A stretch of 11,023 nt of DNA from Acholeplasmatales bacterium (GCA_900770055.1 CAAGJD010000208.1:1-11023); one strand, 5' to 3'. Shown: positions 1-6,613, counted from the first letter of the stretch. The notes: generated by a model not told the origin, from the sequence alone. A program made the numbers and translations.

Positions 1-66
1 ACTGTCAACTTTTTGTCCTTGACTTTTGAACCAGTTTATATGATAGCGAGAATGTCTCTATTTTAA
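1..66 (+). CDS. Possible 3' end of a plus-strand gene cut by the window edge
   Basis: The first plus-strand frame is open from base 1 to a TAA at 64-66 and would encode about 21 residues ending in YMIARMSLF. The other two forward frames stop within the first 30 bases. A perfect 8-bp hairpin with a short T-run starts 20 bases after the stop, the arrangement expected at a gene end. The tail composition (LTFEPVYMIAR) made me think of an IS transposase C-terminus, but I cannot name a family. An open stretch this short can occur by chance. Confidence 0.25.
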   Translation, partial: TVNFLSLTFEPVYMIARMSLF

Positions 67-85
67 TTTAAACAAAGTTATTATT

Positions 86-109
86 TCTCACATTACTATG
101 TGAGATTTT
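86..109 (+). terminator. Hairpin, probable plus-strand terminator
   Basis: TCTCACAT (86-93) and ATGTGAGA (98-105) form a perfect 8-bp stem with a 4-base loop, followed on the plus strand by TTTTATCTT. There is no T-run on the minus side, so it is better suited to ending a plus-strand transcript entering from the left than the minus-strand protease gene. The T-tract is short, so efficiency is uncertain. Confidence 0.45.
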
Positions 110-223
110 ATCTTACTGGTTTTCTTTTATGGATACCCTCATTATAAATCTGTTTTCTTCATAAACATCTATCAAGAAGTGAAAACACTTAAATCAAATC
201 TAACATTTCTTTGGAAATATTGT

Positions 224-1291
224 TTATTGGTCTTCGGTATCATCCAAATTATTAGGATTAATACCAGGAGTTATTGTATTCCATGTATCAATTGCATAAT
301 TACAGTAATAACATGGAACATATCTTCCATTTCCTGAAGGATCAAAATAACTAGTATCAGCCATATGTCCCCATGTTTTTGATTCACCACAGTTACAATA
401 ACCAGTATGTTGTGTAGATGTTATACCTCTGGAAGGGAATTTTCTATACCAATGAGTATGAATTCCTTCTCCATAGTATGAAAAAGAACCATATACAGCG
501 CTCGAATTATTAAATTCACCTACAACTTCTACTTTTAATAAGCATTTTACATTGCTAGAAGATGTATTTGTATATATTAAATTAAAATAATTTGTACTAT
601 TTTGAGATGATGCTAAAGTTGTTCTCGAATTATTATCCATTACCAATGAGATTCTATAATTTGTTTGTTCAATTTCAGTTACTTCAGAACTACCGAATCC
701 CGCGTTCTCATCCCCCGGCATAAACATTACTCCCGTCATATTTATCGTAGAACCTGACGGAATAATTAAAGATGAATAATAAATAGTCGAATCACTTGAA
801 GATATAACATCAATAAAATTATTATCATAGGCTATTTGTCTACATTTTTTGTAATCAATCATTCCATATCCACTCAAAGAATCGTATTCGGTAGTTTGTC
901 CATTAACAAAATTTGTTCCAGAAACTATTATAGAGTGTAAAGTCCATGGTTGAAGCATCAAATACTCATATTCGTCAATTAAAAGTGCACAAATTCCAGT
1001 AACTATTGGAGTAGAAAAACTTGTGCCAGATTGACCATCATTCGTACTATCTAAACTACTATCCAAATAATTATTCGGAATTTCTCCTATGTCGTATAAT
1101 CTTCCTCCAGGAGCAACAACTGTTGGTTTATTTGTTTTTCCATTTAAATTCCCACTAACTCCTGCATTACTAAAATATGATATGTCCCCATCAACATCAA
1201 CCGAACCTACAGAAATGGTATTAAAACCTGTACTAAATGAATTAACTGTACTTCTATGATTATGAGCACAACAACAAACAACACTTTCGAA
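224..1291 (-). pseudogene. C-terminal fragment of the S8 protease with His/Cys-rich tail
   Basis: The frame is open from 1291 (just after an in-frame TAA at 1292-1294) to a TAA at 224-226. Its upstream part, before the first ATG at 1066, still reads as subtilase: CAHNHRSTVNSF, SVGSVDVDGD, then KPTVVAPGG. This shows that the ATG at 1066 is internal and not a genuine start. The catalytic Ser is in GTSFSTP (codon at 1019-1021; Ser400 of the restored protein). A beta-rich, Ser/Asn-rich region of about 130 residues follows, as in many secreted subtilases. It ends in a tail holding HTHWY, then an H, CNCG, WGHM and CYYC, which could bind a metal. No transmembrane anchor or LPXTG is seen, and no ribosome binding site suggests independent translation. 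Confidence 0.75.
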
Positions 1292-2217
1292 TTAATTGTC
1301 AAATAATCCAACAATGCTGAAGTTGATGTATATAATCCCCCTGATATTGTACCCCAGCTCATGTTTATCAAATGTACTGATTGTGGATAAGATAATTGCC
1401 AATTTATAGCATTGTAAAAATTATTAGCGGGATAGTTCCCTAATTCAGAAAAATAAATTTCAGAATTTTTTGATATACCACTTTCACCAGCTATAATGTT
1501 ACCTACGACAGCAGAATGTTCTGTTTTCTTACTGGTTTCATTCCAAACGAATACTTTTTCATCATCTAATCCAAATAATTTCTTTGGCGATCCAGACTCA
1601 ACAACTCCTATTCTTATTCCATCGCCATCATAAGCAGATGAATCAATTCCAACATCAGCTAACGCATCTTCAAAATCGTAACTATCAACTAAATTTGCAT
1701 TTCTTACACTAGCATTATCGTTGCCTTCAATACCATTATTAATATAGATTGTATTAATTAAATTTGCATCTGTTATGGCATTTATGTTAAAATCACTATT
1801 CAAATATTGATTGTAATCATCATATATAATTTGAATAAATGGTGCATATAAAGAATATGTTACATTTTCTTCACCAATGTTTAAACTATCAATAATTTTT
1901 TTATTTTCTTCCGAATAAAAATTAGCCATTTCATTTCTTAAATTAATTAATTCTTCATCTGGAGTATTACAACATAAATTCCCAGTATCCAAACAAATAT
2001 GATTATGATCTTCTTCTACAAATTCATTATTATGTCTTATTGTAATAATATAATCATCAATAACCTCATTTTTTTCCATTGTTTCATTTATTAGTGAAGC
2101 ATCATATTCATTAACAATTGTAATACTTTTTTCTTCTAAATAAATATTTGGTTTACTTAATAAATTAAAAGAACATATATTAATTACTAAAATAACCATT
2201 AATAATATTTTTTTCAT
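1207..2217 (-). pseudogene. N-terminal fragment of the S8 protease
   Basis: The fragment has 336 residues. Residues 1-20 form a Lys-start hydrophobic signal peptide without a clear lipobox. Residues 30-195 are an acidic, Asn-rich pro-region unlike any named domain I know, with a His/Cys cluster at 70-83 (DHNHICLDTGNLCCN). The catalytic domain starts near 196: GIRIGVVESG (Glu207 at the Asp position), EHSAVVGNIIAG (His234, the HGTxVAG equivalent), and VHLINMSWG (281-289). True homology ends near residue 314. The last roughly 20 residues (from VVVLIII) are out-of-frame sequence before a stop at 1207-1209. Translated alone, this product would lack the catalytic serine and be inactive. Confidence 0.8.
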
Positions 2218-2762
2218 TCTTCATCCATCCTTTTACAATTATAATATACTGAACAATAGACATCATTAAATTTACTATTTATTACTAATATACCTACACT
2301 TAAATCGTTAATATCAGTTACACTATTTCTTGGAACATCAATAAATAACAATTCAGTTGAAATTTGAGCATCAAAAGCATTATTTTCATAGTCGGCAGGA
2401 GAATTAATTGATATATTAATTATTAACTGATTATCCTTTATAATTTCTGTATCTTCCACTTTTAAATTAGTTTCAGAATAATGTTTTTTAAATTTAAATA
2501 GTAAAAGATAATTTTTTAAAAAGTATGTTTCATCATATTTCGTCAAATCAAAATTATTCGAAAAATTTTGTTGAAATAAATCATCCATATTATTTATTAT
2601 CACTATAGAATTATTACCATAATCCTCCTCAAATAAATATTCATATTTTCCATTATTTATATCAAAAGAATTTTTCTCGTTACTACATCCAACCACTCCA
2701 AAGAAGCTAAAGAGGAGCACACCCAATATTAAAAATAATTTAATTGTTTTGTTTTTAAACAT
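2214..2762 (-). CDS. Lipoprotein, possibly a PrcB-like protease partner
   Basis: A 182-residue predicted membrane-anchored lipoprotein. A basic N-terminus (KNKTIK) is followed by a hydrophobic run and the lipobox VVGC, with the lipidated Cys at 26. The rest is acidic and rich in beta-prone segments. Residues about 80-150 (KNYLLLFKF, then a conserved-looking strand pair, then TELLFIDVPR) resemble the C-terminal domain of PrcB lipoproteins, which partner subtilisin-like proteases such as Treponema dentilisin. That match is from memory of the pattern and is an inference. Context supports it: the stop overlaps the start of the subtilase gene by 4 nt (ATGA), so the two are probably translationally coupled and co-expressed at the cell surface. 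Translation starts from a strong AAGGAGGT 9 nt upstream. Otherwise it is simply a lipoprotein of unknown function. Confidence 0.85.
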   Translation of the reverse strand: MFKNKTIKLFLILGVLLFSFFGVVGCSNEKNSFDINNGKYEYLFEEDYGNNSIVIINNMDDLFQQNFSNNFDLTKYDETYFLKNYLLLFKFKKHYSETNLKVEDTEIIKDNQLIINISINSPADYENNAFDAQISTELLFIDVPRNSVTDINDLSVGILVINSKFNDVYCSVYYNCKRMDEE

Positions 2763-2771
2763 ATGATCAAT

Positions 2772-2779
2772 ACCTCCTT
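2772..2779 (-). promoter_or_regulatory. Ribosome binding site of the lipoprotein gene
   Basis: AAGGAGGT on the minus strand lies 9 nt before the ATG at 2760-2762. It is near-perfect for the anti-Shine-Dalgarno and fixes the start of the lipoprotein-protease unit. Confidence 0.8.
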
Positions 2780-2801
2780 ATTACATTGTATAAAATATAA
2801 A

Positions 2802-2838
2802 CAAAAAACTACCTATAGTATTACCTAAAGATGGTAGT
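2802..2838 (-). terminator. Terminator-like hairpin in the lipoprotein leader, candidate attenuator
   Basis: Read on the minus strand, ACTACC (2838-2833) can pair with GGTAGT (2813-2808) across a 19-base loop, and TTTTTT follows at once (2807-2802). This is a weak intrinsic terminator by stem length, but the T-run placement is right. It lies between the lipoprotein start and any upstream promoter, so it could act as an attenuator or as a late terminator for the transcript from 3089-5235. Neighbouring repeats that could compete with the stem are listed under findings. Confidence 0.35.
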
Positions 2839-2890
2839 ATCATCATTTATATTAAGTCCTTAGGTAATTTATAAAAAAATTATCAATGCT

Positions 2891-2920
2891 TCAATATGAC
2901 GATATAATCGATCATATTGA
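2891..2920. repeat. 13-bp inverted repeat (hairpin) with one bulge
   Basis: TCAATATGA (2891-2899) and TCATATTGA (2912-2920) are perfect inverted copies, and the stem continues inward with CGAT/ATCG (2900-2903 and 2907-2910) after a single bulged A at 2911, closing on a 3-base ATA loop. On the minus strand a run of seven T lies about 11 nt beyond the stem, too far for a standard terminator. It could instead be a protein-binding dyad or an RNA structure in the leader of the lipoprotein unit or the trailer of the mgtE unit. Confidence 0.6.
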
Positions 2921-3088
2921 ATTACACTGTGATCTACTTTTAAAAAACAATTAGACTCTTCTACTACAAAAAATCATTATTATCTTTAATTTTAAACGGA
3001 ATTAACATAAAAGAATATTTAAGTGCTTTATTTTCATCTATTTTCATAATTCTATGGCACCTCTTTTTGTCATTTAACAGATTAATTT

Positions 3089-3844
3089 TTATGCTGGAAA
3101 ATCTTTACCAAATAAATTAACAAAGTCTTTAAGCATTTCATCAAAAACCTTCTTGTAATTGCTAATTTTCAAAAGAATATCTCCTTCTTCTCTAGCAACA
3201 GTCATTTCATCATCAAATAAATTTAATCTATCATATGGATAATTTTTAGCTCTTTGATGATATTCAGAATTGATTTTCTTTCTTAATTCATAATAAAATT
3301 GTGAAACTTGATTATAATGCTCTTCTTGAATTGGTAAAGCTGTTAATGTCTTTTTATTAAGCTCTAACATTTCAACAAAGGCACCTTTATTATTTTCATA
3401 ATAGAATCTATCTAATAAATCTATTATTGGTTTAACTGATTCAGGTAAGGCTACTCTTACAAATGGATGATAATCAAATATATATTGATAATAAATATTT
3501 TCAAATTCTTTTATATTATCATCTGTAAGCTTATCATTAAGCTCCATTATTTGATTTGCATAATCATTCTTCTTAAGAAATTTAGCCTTTTCTTCAGGTA
3601 ATTTTTCTAAAGCTTTAACTAGATTATCAAAAACTTCATCTCTATTATTGCCTTCAGCTGCTAAATCAATTGCTTGCTTCATCAAGCTAATCTTAATTTC
3701 TAATTCCTGACATTCAACTAAAAACTTAAAAAATCTTCTATTATACTTTAAATCAAATAAATAACCACTTTTAATAAATACCTTATATTTATACACAAAT
3801 TCAGCAAATTCAATTTGCATTTCTTCAAATTCTTTTTTGTTCAT
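3089..3844 (-). CDS. Unrecognised helical cytoplasmic protein in the mgtE operon
   Basis: A 251-residue protein I do not recognise. It has no signal peptide and no membrane segment. It is highly charged (Lys, Glu, Asp) and rich in aromatic residues, and almost the whole length looks alpha-helical with stretches of coiled-coil character (about 45-125 and 165-195). A central aromatic patch reads YYQYIFDYHPF (about 118-128). No catalytic motif, nucleotide-binding loop or Cys/His metal site is visible. Its start lies 11 nt after the mgtE stop, and its AAAGGAGT ribosome binding site overlaps that stop codon, so it is almost certainly co-transcribed with mgtE. A link to magnesium transport is possible from position alone; an unrelated passenger is equally possible. 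Codon use looks like that of mgtE. Confidence 0.8.
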   Translation of the reverse strand: MNKKEFEEMQIEFAEFVYKYKVFIKSGYLFDLKYNRRFFKFLVECQELEIKISLMKQAIDLAAEGNNRDEVFDNLVKALEKLPEEKAKFLKKNDYANQIMELNDKLTDDNIKEFENIYYQYIFDYHPFVRVALPESVKPIIDLLDRFYYENNKGAFVEMLELNKKTLTALPIQEEHYNQVSQFYYELRKKINSEYHQRAKNYPYDRLNLFDDEMTVAREEGDILLKISNYKKVFDEMLKDFVNLFGKDFPA

Positions 3845-3855
3845 ATTTTACTCCT

Positions 3856-5235
3856 TTACATAACAATTTGAAACAATAAGGCTGCAAGTCCATAATATAT
3901 TAATAATGCAGTTAAATCATTAATTGTCGTAATAAATGGACCTGAAGCAACAGCTGGATCTATATTAATCTTTTTAAAAAATATTGGTATAATCGCACCT
4001 ACACAAGAGCTTAATGTCATAGCAGTAAGTAGTGAAGCACCAACAATTGATGCACCCTTTATTGCCTCAGTAAGCTCAAATAGTTCTTGCTGTACACCTT
4101 GATTAGTAAAATACAAGAATCCAAAAACAAAGCCTCCTGCAAGTATTGCAAGAATTAAACCATTTAAGAAGCCTACCCTTAATTCCTTAAATACAGCCTT
4201 AAAAAGCTTACCCTTATCCTCTTCATCTGAAAGCATTCTAATTGTAACCGCAAGTGATTGAGTACCTGTATTACCACTCATACCTAAAACTAAGGTTTGG
4301 AAAAAAACAATTACTGAAAGTGAAGCAACGACCTTCTCAAAATTAGTCATTAAAAATGCTTGAGCTAAGCCTAAAATTAATAAAATTATTAACCAAGGTA
4401 ATCTATTTTTAGCTGATTTAAATACAGATGAATCGATATCATCCTCTTCAGATAAACCGGCTAATTTAGCGTAGTCTTCACCCATCTCATCATCTACTGC
4501 CTCAACTACATCTGTTGATGTAATAACACCGATTAAATGCATTTCATCATCAACAATAGGATAAGAATCAAGTGAATAATCCTTAAGTCTAACAATACAT
4601 TCCTCAACAGACTCATTAGCATTAAAAAACGGATAATTAGTCTTAATTAAGCTATTTATGTCAGTACCTTCTCTAGCGATTATTAAATCTCTTAAATCTA
4701 AAACACCATGAAGCTTATCCTTAGCATCAACAACAAATATTGTTGATACATTATCATTATCTGCAGCTTGACTAATTACTTTTTTCATAGCAGATTTAAT
4801 AGTGTCGTAATTTTCAATTGTAATATAGTTATTAGTCATTTTACTACCAATAACATCATCATCATATTTAACAATTAAATTGATATCCTCTAAAGCATCC
4901 TCATCTAAATGCTCAATAATTTCATTTCTAGAATCCTCATCTAGCTCCTCTAAAATATCAATCGCATCATCCGCATCCATTGTTTCAATAATATCAGCAG
5001 CTACCTCAGGTGCCATATTCTCAACAATTTCACCAACATCATCAGCATACAAAATTACTTCAGCAATAGATTCTTTACCTAAAATTTGATAAAGCTCTTC
5101 TCTTTGAATATCATCAAGTTCATCATACATTTGGGCAATATCATTTTCATGATATTGTAATATTAAATCCTTTTTCTCTTCATTCGATATCGGGGAGGCC
5201 AAAATACTTCTTAATTCTTCAATATAATCTCTCAT
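3856..5235 (-). CDS. mgtE: Magnesium transporter MgtE
   Basis: A Mg2+-selective, Mg2+-gated channel of the cytoplasmic membrane that works as a homodimer. The 459 residues match the usual length (about 450). Order of parts: an acidic helical N domain (about 1-127) with repeated Asp/Glu-rich segments that sense cytosolic Mg2+; two CBS domains (about 130-190 and 198-255; the second contains IGVITSTDVVEAV); a connecting helix; then five membrane helices (about 278-459). Family signatures visible are LVLGMSGNTGTQS (315-327) and INIDPAVASGPFITTINDL (423-441). The Asp at 426 corresponds to the pore aspartate of the Thermus MgtE. The start is fixed by GGAGGTG about 7 nt upstream. It is first in an operon with the 251-residue gene. 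No M-box riboswitch fits in the short leader, consistent with control by the protein's own sensing domain. Confidence 0.96.
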   Translation of the reverse strand: MRDYIEELRSILASPISNEEKKDLILQYHENDIAQMYDELDDIQREELYQILGKESIAEVILYADDVGEIVENMAPEVAADIIETMDADDAIDILEELDEDSRNEIIEHLDEDALEDINLIVKYDDDVIGSKMTNNYITIENYDTIKSAMKKVISQAADNDNVSTIFVVDAKDKLHGVLDLRDLIIAREGTDINSLIKTNYPFFNANESVEECIVRLKDYSLDSYPIVDDEMHLIGVITSTDVVEAVDDEMGEDYAKLAGLSEEDDIDSSVFKSAKNRLPWLIILLILGLAQAFLMTNFEKVVASLSVIVFFQTLVLGMSGNTGTQSLAVTIRMLSDEEDKGKLFKAVFKELRVGFLNGLILAILAGGFVFGFLYFTNQGVQQELFELTEAIKGASIVGASLLTAMTLSSCVGAIIPIFFKKINIDPAVASGPFITTINDLTALLIYYGLAALLFQIVM

Positions 5236-5259
5236 AATAGCACCTCCTACAACATTCTT

Positions 5260-5295
5260 ATTTTATCACAAATAAACAAGAATAAAAACAAGAAT
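5260..5295 (-). promoter_or_regulatory. Probable mgtE promoter region with a 10-bp direct repeat
   Basis: Minus-strand TAAAAT at 5260-5265 is a reasonable -10 box just upstream of the mgtE ribosome binding site, giving a leader of only about 15-20 nt. The expected -35 position has no good match. Instead it carries two direct copies of ATTCTTGTTT (plus-strand coordinates 5274-5283 and 5286-5295, period 12). The repeat could be an activator or repressor site, or just AT-rich sequence. Confidence 0.4.
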
Positions 5296-5326
5296 AATTA
5301 TTTTTTAAAAAAATATTTTTTCCTAC

Positions 5327-5355
5327 TTGAAATATTAAAATAATTATTATATAAT
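5327..5355 (+). promoter_or_regulatory. Promoter of the tRNA-Arg gene
   Basis: TTGAAA (5327-5332) and a consensus TATAAT (5350-5355) are separated by exactly 17 nt, and the -10 box ends 19 nt before the tRNA 5' end. This is the best sigma-A-type promoter in the window. Confidence 0.85.
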
Positions 5356-5374
5356 AAACAAGCAGTCAAAAGAT

Positions 5375-5451
<77 letters not shown>

Positions 5452-5463
5452 TTTTTAAAAATT

Positions 5464-5485
5464 AAGCACCATTTGGTGCTTTTTT
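5464..5485 (+). terminator. Intrinsic terminator of the tRNA-Arg gene
   Basis: AAGCACC (5464-5470) pairs with GGTGCTT (5475-5481) across an ATTT loop, followed by a T-run and more T-rich sequence. It lies 12 nt after the tRNA and 34 nt before the YlbJ-like gene, so it should separate the two. Confidence 0.9.
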
Positions 5486-5519
5486 ATTTTTTGCTAAGCA
5501 TATTATTAATTGTGATAAT

Positions 5520-6371
5520 ATGACTATACTTTTATTTATTGTTTTAATAATATTAATGCTAAATAATGATATTGCCTCTCATTCAGTTATAGAATCTTTA
5601 GATTTATGGTTTTATAGGCTTGTCCCCGTATTACTTCCAGTCATGCTTCTAACTGATATAATTGTTAATTCAAAAATCTTAGCTTATTTATCTAATAAAG
5701 CATTTAAAATAATACATAAGCTTATTAATATCAGATATGAAAAATCAGTAATCCTACTAATGATATCAATACTTTGTGGAGCACCTGCTTCTACTAAGCT
5801 CATTATAGAATCATTTAATAAAAATGAAATTGATTTAAAAGAGGCAACTTCCTTAATTTATTCATTATCATGTTTTTCTTTACCATATATCATATATATA
5901 TTAAATAGAATTAATGTTAATTTTTTATATTATTTTTTACCTAATATTTTAACAACAATAATTATATTTAATAAACTAAACAAAGGAGAAATATCACTAA
6001 TTAAGCAAAACAAATTAGAAAGTGGATTATTAAATAGTTTTTTTACCTCTATCAATAAAACTATAAATGTTTTATTTGTAATATTAGTCATAATAATCTC
6101 ATTTAATACACTTATTTCAATTTTAAATATCAGTGATTATTTTTATTTTATCCTTGAACCACTAAAAGGTATTGAATTACTTATTAATCTAAAAAATATA
6201 AGACTAAGAAAAATATTAATTCTCCTTAGTCTTAATATATTAGGTCTATCACCTATTATGCAAATTAAATATGTTTTTGAAAAAATAAATATCGCTAAGC
6301 TAATTTTAATTAAGCTATTAGTAGCTATTCCTTATCTTTGTTTTTTAATAATAACAATAATATTATCATAA
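5520..6371 (+). CDS. Short YlbJ-like membrane protein (nucleoside-recognition/Gate-type)
   Basis: A 283-residue, very hydrophobic integral membrane protein with about seven to eight membrane segments. Its pattern matches the YlbJ/SpoVV family of sporulation-linked membrane proteins. FYRLVPVLLPVMLLTDIIV (31-49) matches the family's first conserved helix. CGAPASTKLIIESF (86-99) followed by KNEIDLKEA corresponds to the Gly-Pro-Ser Gate motif. LGLSPIMQ (241-248) matches the family's late Gly-Leu-Ser motif. Typical YlbJ proteins are about 400 residues, so this copy is short throughout, not cut at one end. The family is implicated in transport of a small polar metabolite (dipicolinate for SpoVV); the substrate here is unknown. 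The ATG at 5520 has no Shine-Dalgarno sequence, and the frame is open further upstream without another ATG or GTG. The 3' end overlaps the convergent small membrane gene by 47 bp. Confidence 0.65.
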   Translation: MTILLFIVLIILMLNNDIASHSVIESLDLWFYRLVPVLLPVMLLTDIIVNSKILAYLSNKAFKIIHKLINIRYEKSVILLMISILCGAPASTKLIIESFNKNEIDLKEATSLIYSLSCFSLPYIIYILNRINVNFLYYFLPNILTTIIIFNKLNKGEISLIKQNKLESGLLNSFFTSINKTINVLFVILVIIISFNTLISILNISDYFYFILEPLKGIELLINLKNIRLRKILILLSLNILGLSPIMQIKYVFEKINIAKLILIKLLVAIPYLCFLIITIILS

Positions 6372-6585
6372 CAATACAAAGTGCTAACATACCTAAGACT
6401 GTGATTACCTCATACTCCTTAGGTAAAAAGAAACCAAATACACCAAGTCCTAAAAATAATGCGCCAAATACAATTCCAATAATAGAAAAGCCTAAAATAT
6501 GCTTTTTAACAATACTAAAAACAAAATAGCTAATAAGGATTACACCAACGATAATACTCACGCTATTATAAAAAATATTCCCCAT
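6325..6585 (-). CDS. Small three-helix membrane protein
   Basis: An 86-residue membrane protein with three predicted helices (about 8-26, 30-53 and 59-80) and a charged KNKDKE tail. I do not recognise the family. The frame is open further upstream to an ATG at 6765, but the start at 6585 (MGNIFY) is preferred. GTGAGGTAA sits just upstream at good spacing, while the longer version would run through the ilvE promoter and start inside the ilvE coding sequence. A consensus -10 (TATAAT, minus strand, 6608-6613) lies at the right distance. Its 3' end overlaps the YlbJ-like gene on the other strand by 47 bp (6325-6371), with no terminator visible between them. Function unknown. Confidence 0.7.
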   Translation of the reverse strand: MGNIFYNSVSIIVGVILISYFVFSIVKKHILGFSIIGIVFGALFLGLGVFGFFLPKEYEVITVLGMLALCIVMIILLLLLKNKDKE

Positions 6586-6590
6586 AAAAA

Positions 6591-6599
6591 TTACCTCAC
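6591..6599 (-). promoter_or_regulatory. Ribosome binding site fixing the start of the 86-residue protein
   Basis: Minus-strand GTGAGGTAA lies 5 nt before the ATG at 6583-6585, with the GAGG core 8 nt away. It supports this internal start over the ATG at 6765. Confidence 0.65.
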
Positions 6600-6607
6600 T
6601 TAAAAAT

Positions 6608-6613
6608 ATTATA
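6608..6613 (-). promoter_or_regulatory. -10 box of the 86-residue membrane protein gene
   Basis: Consensus TATAAT on the minus strand, 23 nt before the start codon. No convincing -35 lies 16-18 nt upstream (best TTTCAT), so this rests on the -10 alone. Confidence 0.4.

Larger units (their letters stand above)
224..2217 (-). pseudogene. Secreted subtilisin-like serine protease (S8), broken by a frameshift
   Basis: One S8 peptidase gene is split into two overlapping frames. The upstream frame (2217 to 1207) carries the signal peptide, pro-region and the first half of the catalytic domain. The downstream frame (open from 1291 to 224) carries the rest of the catalytic domain and a C-terminal extension. 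The span is 1994 nt; one extra base gives exactly 665 codons, so a single-base deletion explains the break and the intact protein would have 664 residues. The shift lies in or near a CAA-rich tract at 1267-1284, at the strand leading to the oxyanion-hole Asn (expected AAGN-like; here AHN in the lower frame). Visible parts: Glu207 where catalytic Asp is expected, His234, INMSWG at 285-290, and Ser400 in GTSFSTP. The start overlaps the lipoprotein stop (ATGA), with AAAGGA about 10 nt upstream. Decay, natural variation and sequencing error are all possible. Confidence 0.85.
2763..3088. other. 326-bp intergenic region between the lipoprotein gene and the 251-residue gene
   Basis: I see no credible coding frame on either strand. 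It contains the lipoprotein ribosome binding site, the terminator-like hairpin at 2802-2838, inverted repeats TTACCTAA (2821-2828) and TTAGGTAA (2860-2867), and the strong hairpin at 2891-2920. A weak minus-strand promoter is possible (TTGAAG at 2889-2894, 17 nt, TAAATT at 2866-2871), which would place these repeats in a transcribed leader. From about 2921 to 3088 I see only AT-rich sequence with no clear signal. Confidence 0.6.

Noticed and set aside
1267..1291. Programmed -1 ribosomal frameshift in the protease gene
   Set aside because: There is no X-XXY-YYZ slippery heptamer at the junction and no evident downstream stimulatory hairpin.
4880..5089. Plus-strand open frame of 69 residues, Ser/Ile-rich
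   Set aside because: It is the antisense of the acidic N domain of mgtE; the composition reflects reversed Asp/Glu codons, and it has no ribosome binding site.
5236..5374. M-box magnesium riboswitch upstream of mgtE
   Set aside because: Only 139 bp separate mgtE from the tRNA, the likely -10 leaves a leader under 20 nt, and no conserved M-box elements are visible.
6338..6529. Plus-strand open frame of 63 residues, Asn/Pro/Lys-rich
   Set aside because: It is antisense to the 86-residue membrane protein, with low-complexity composition and no start signal.
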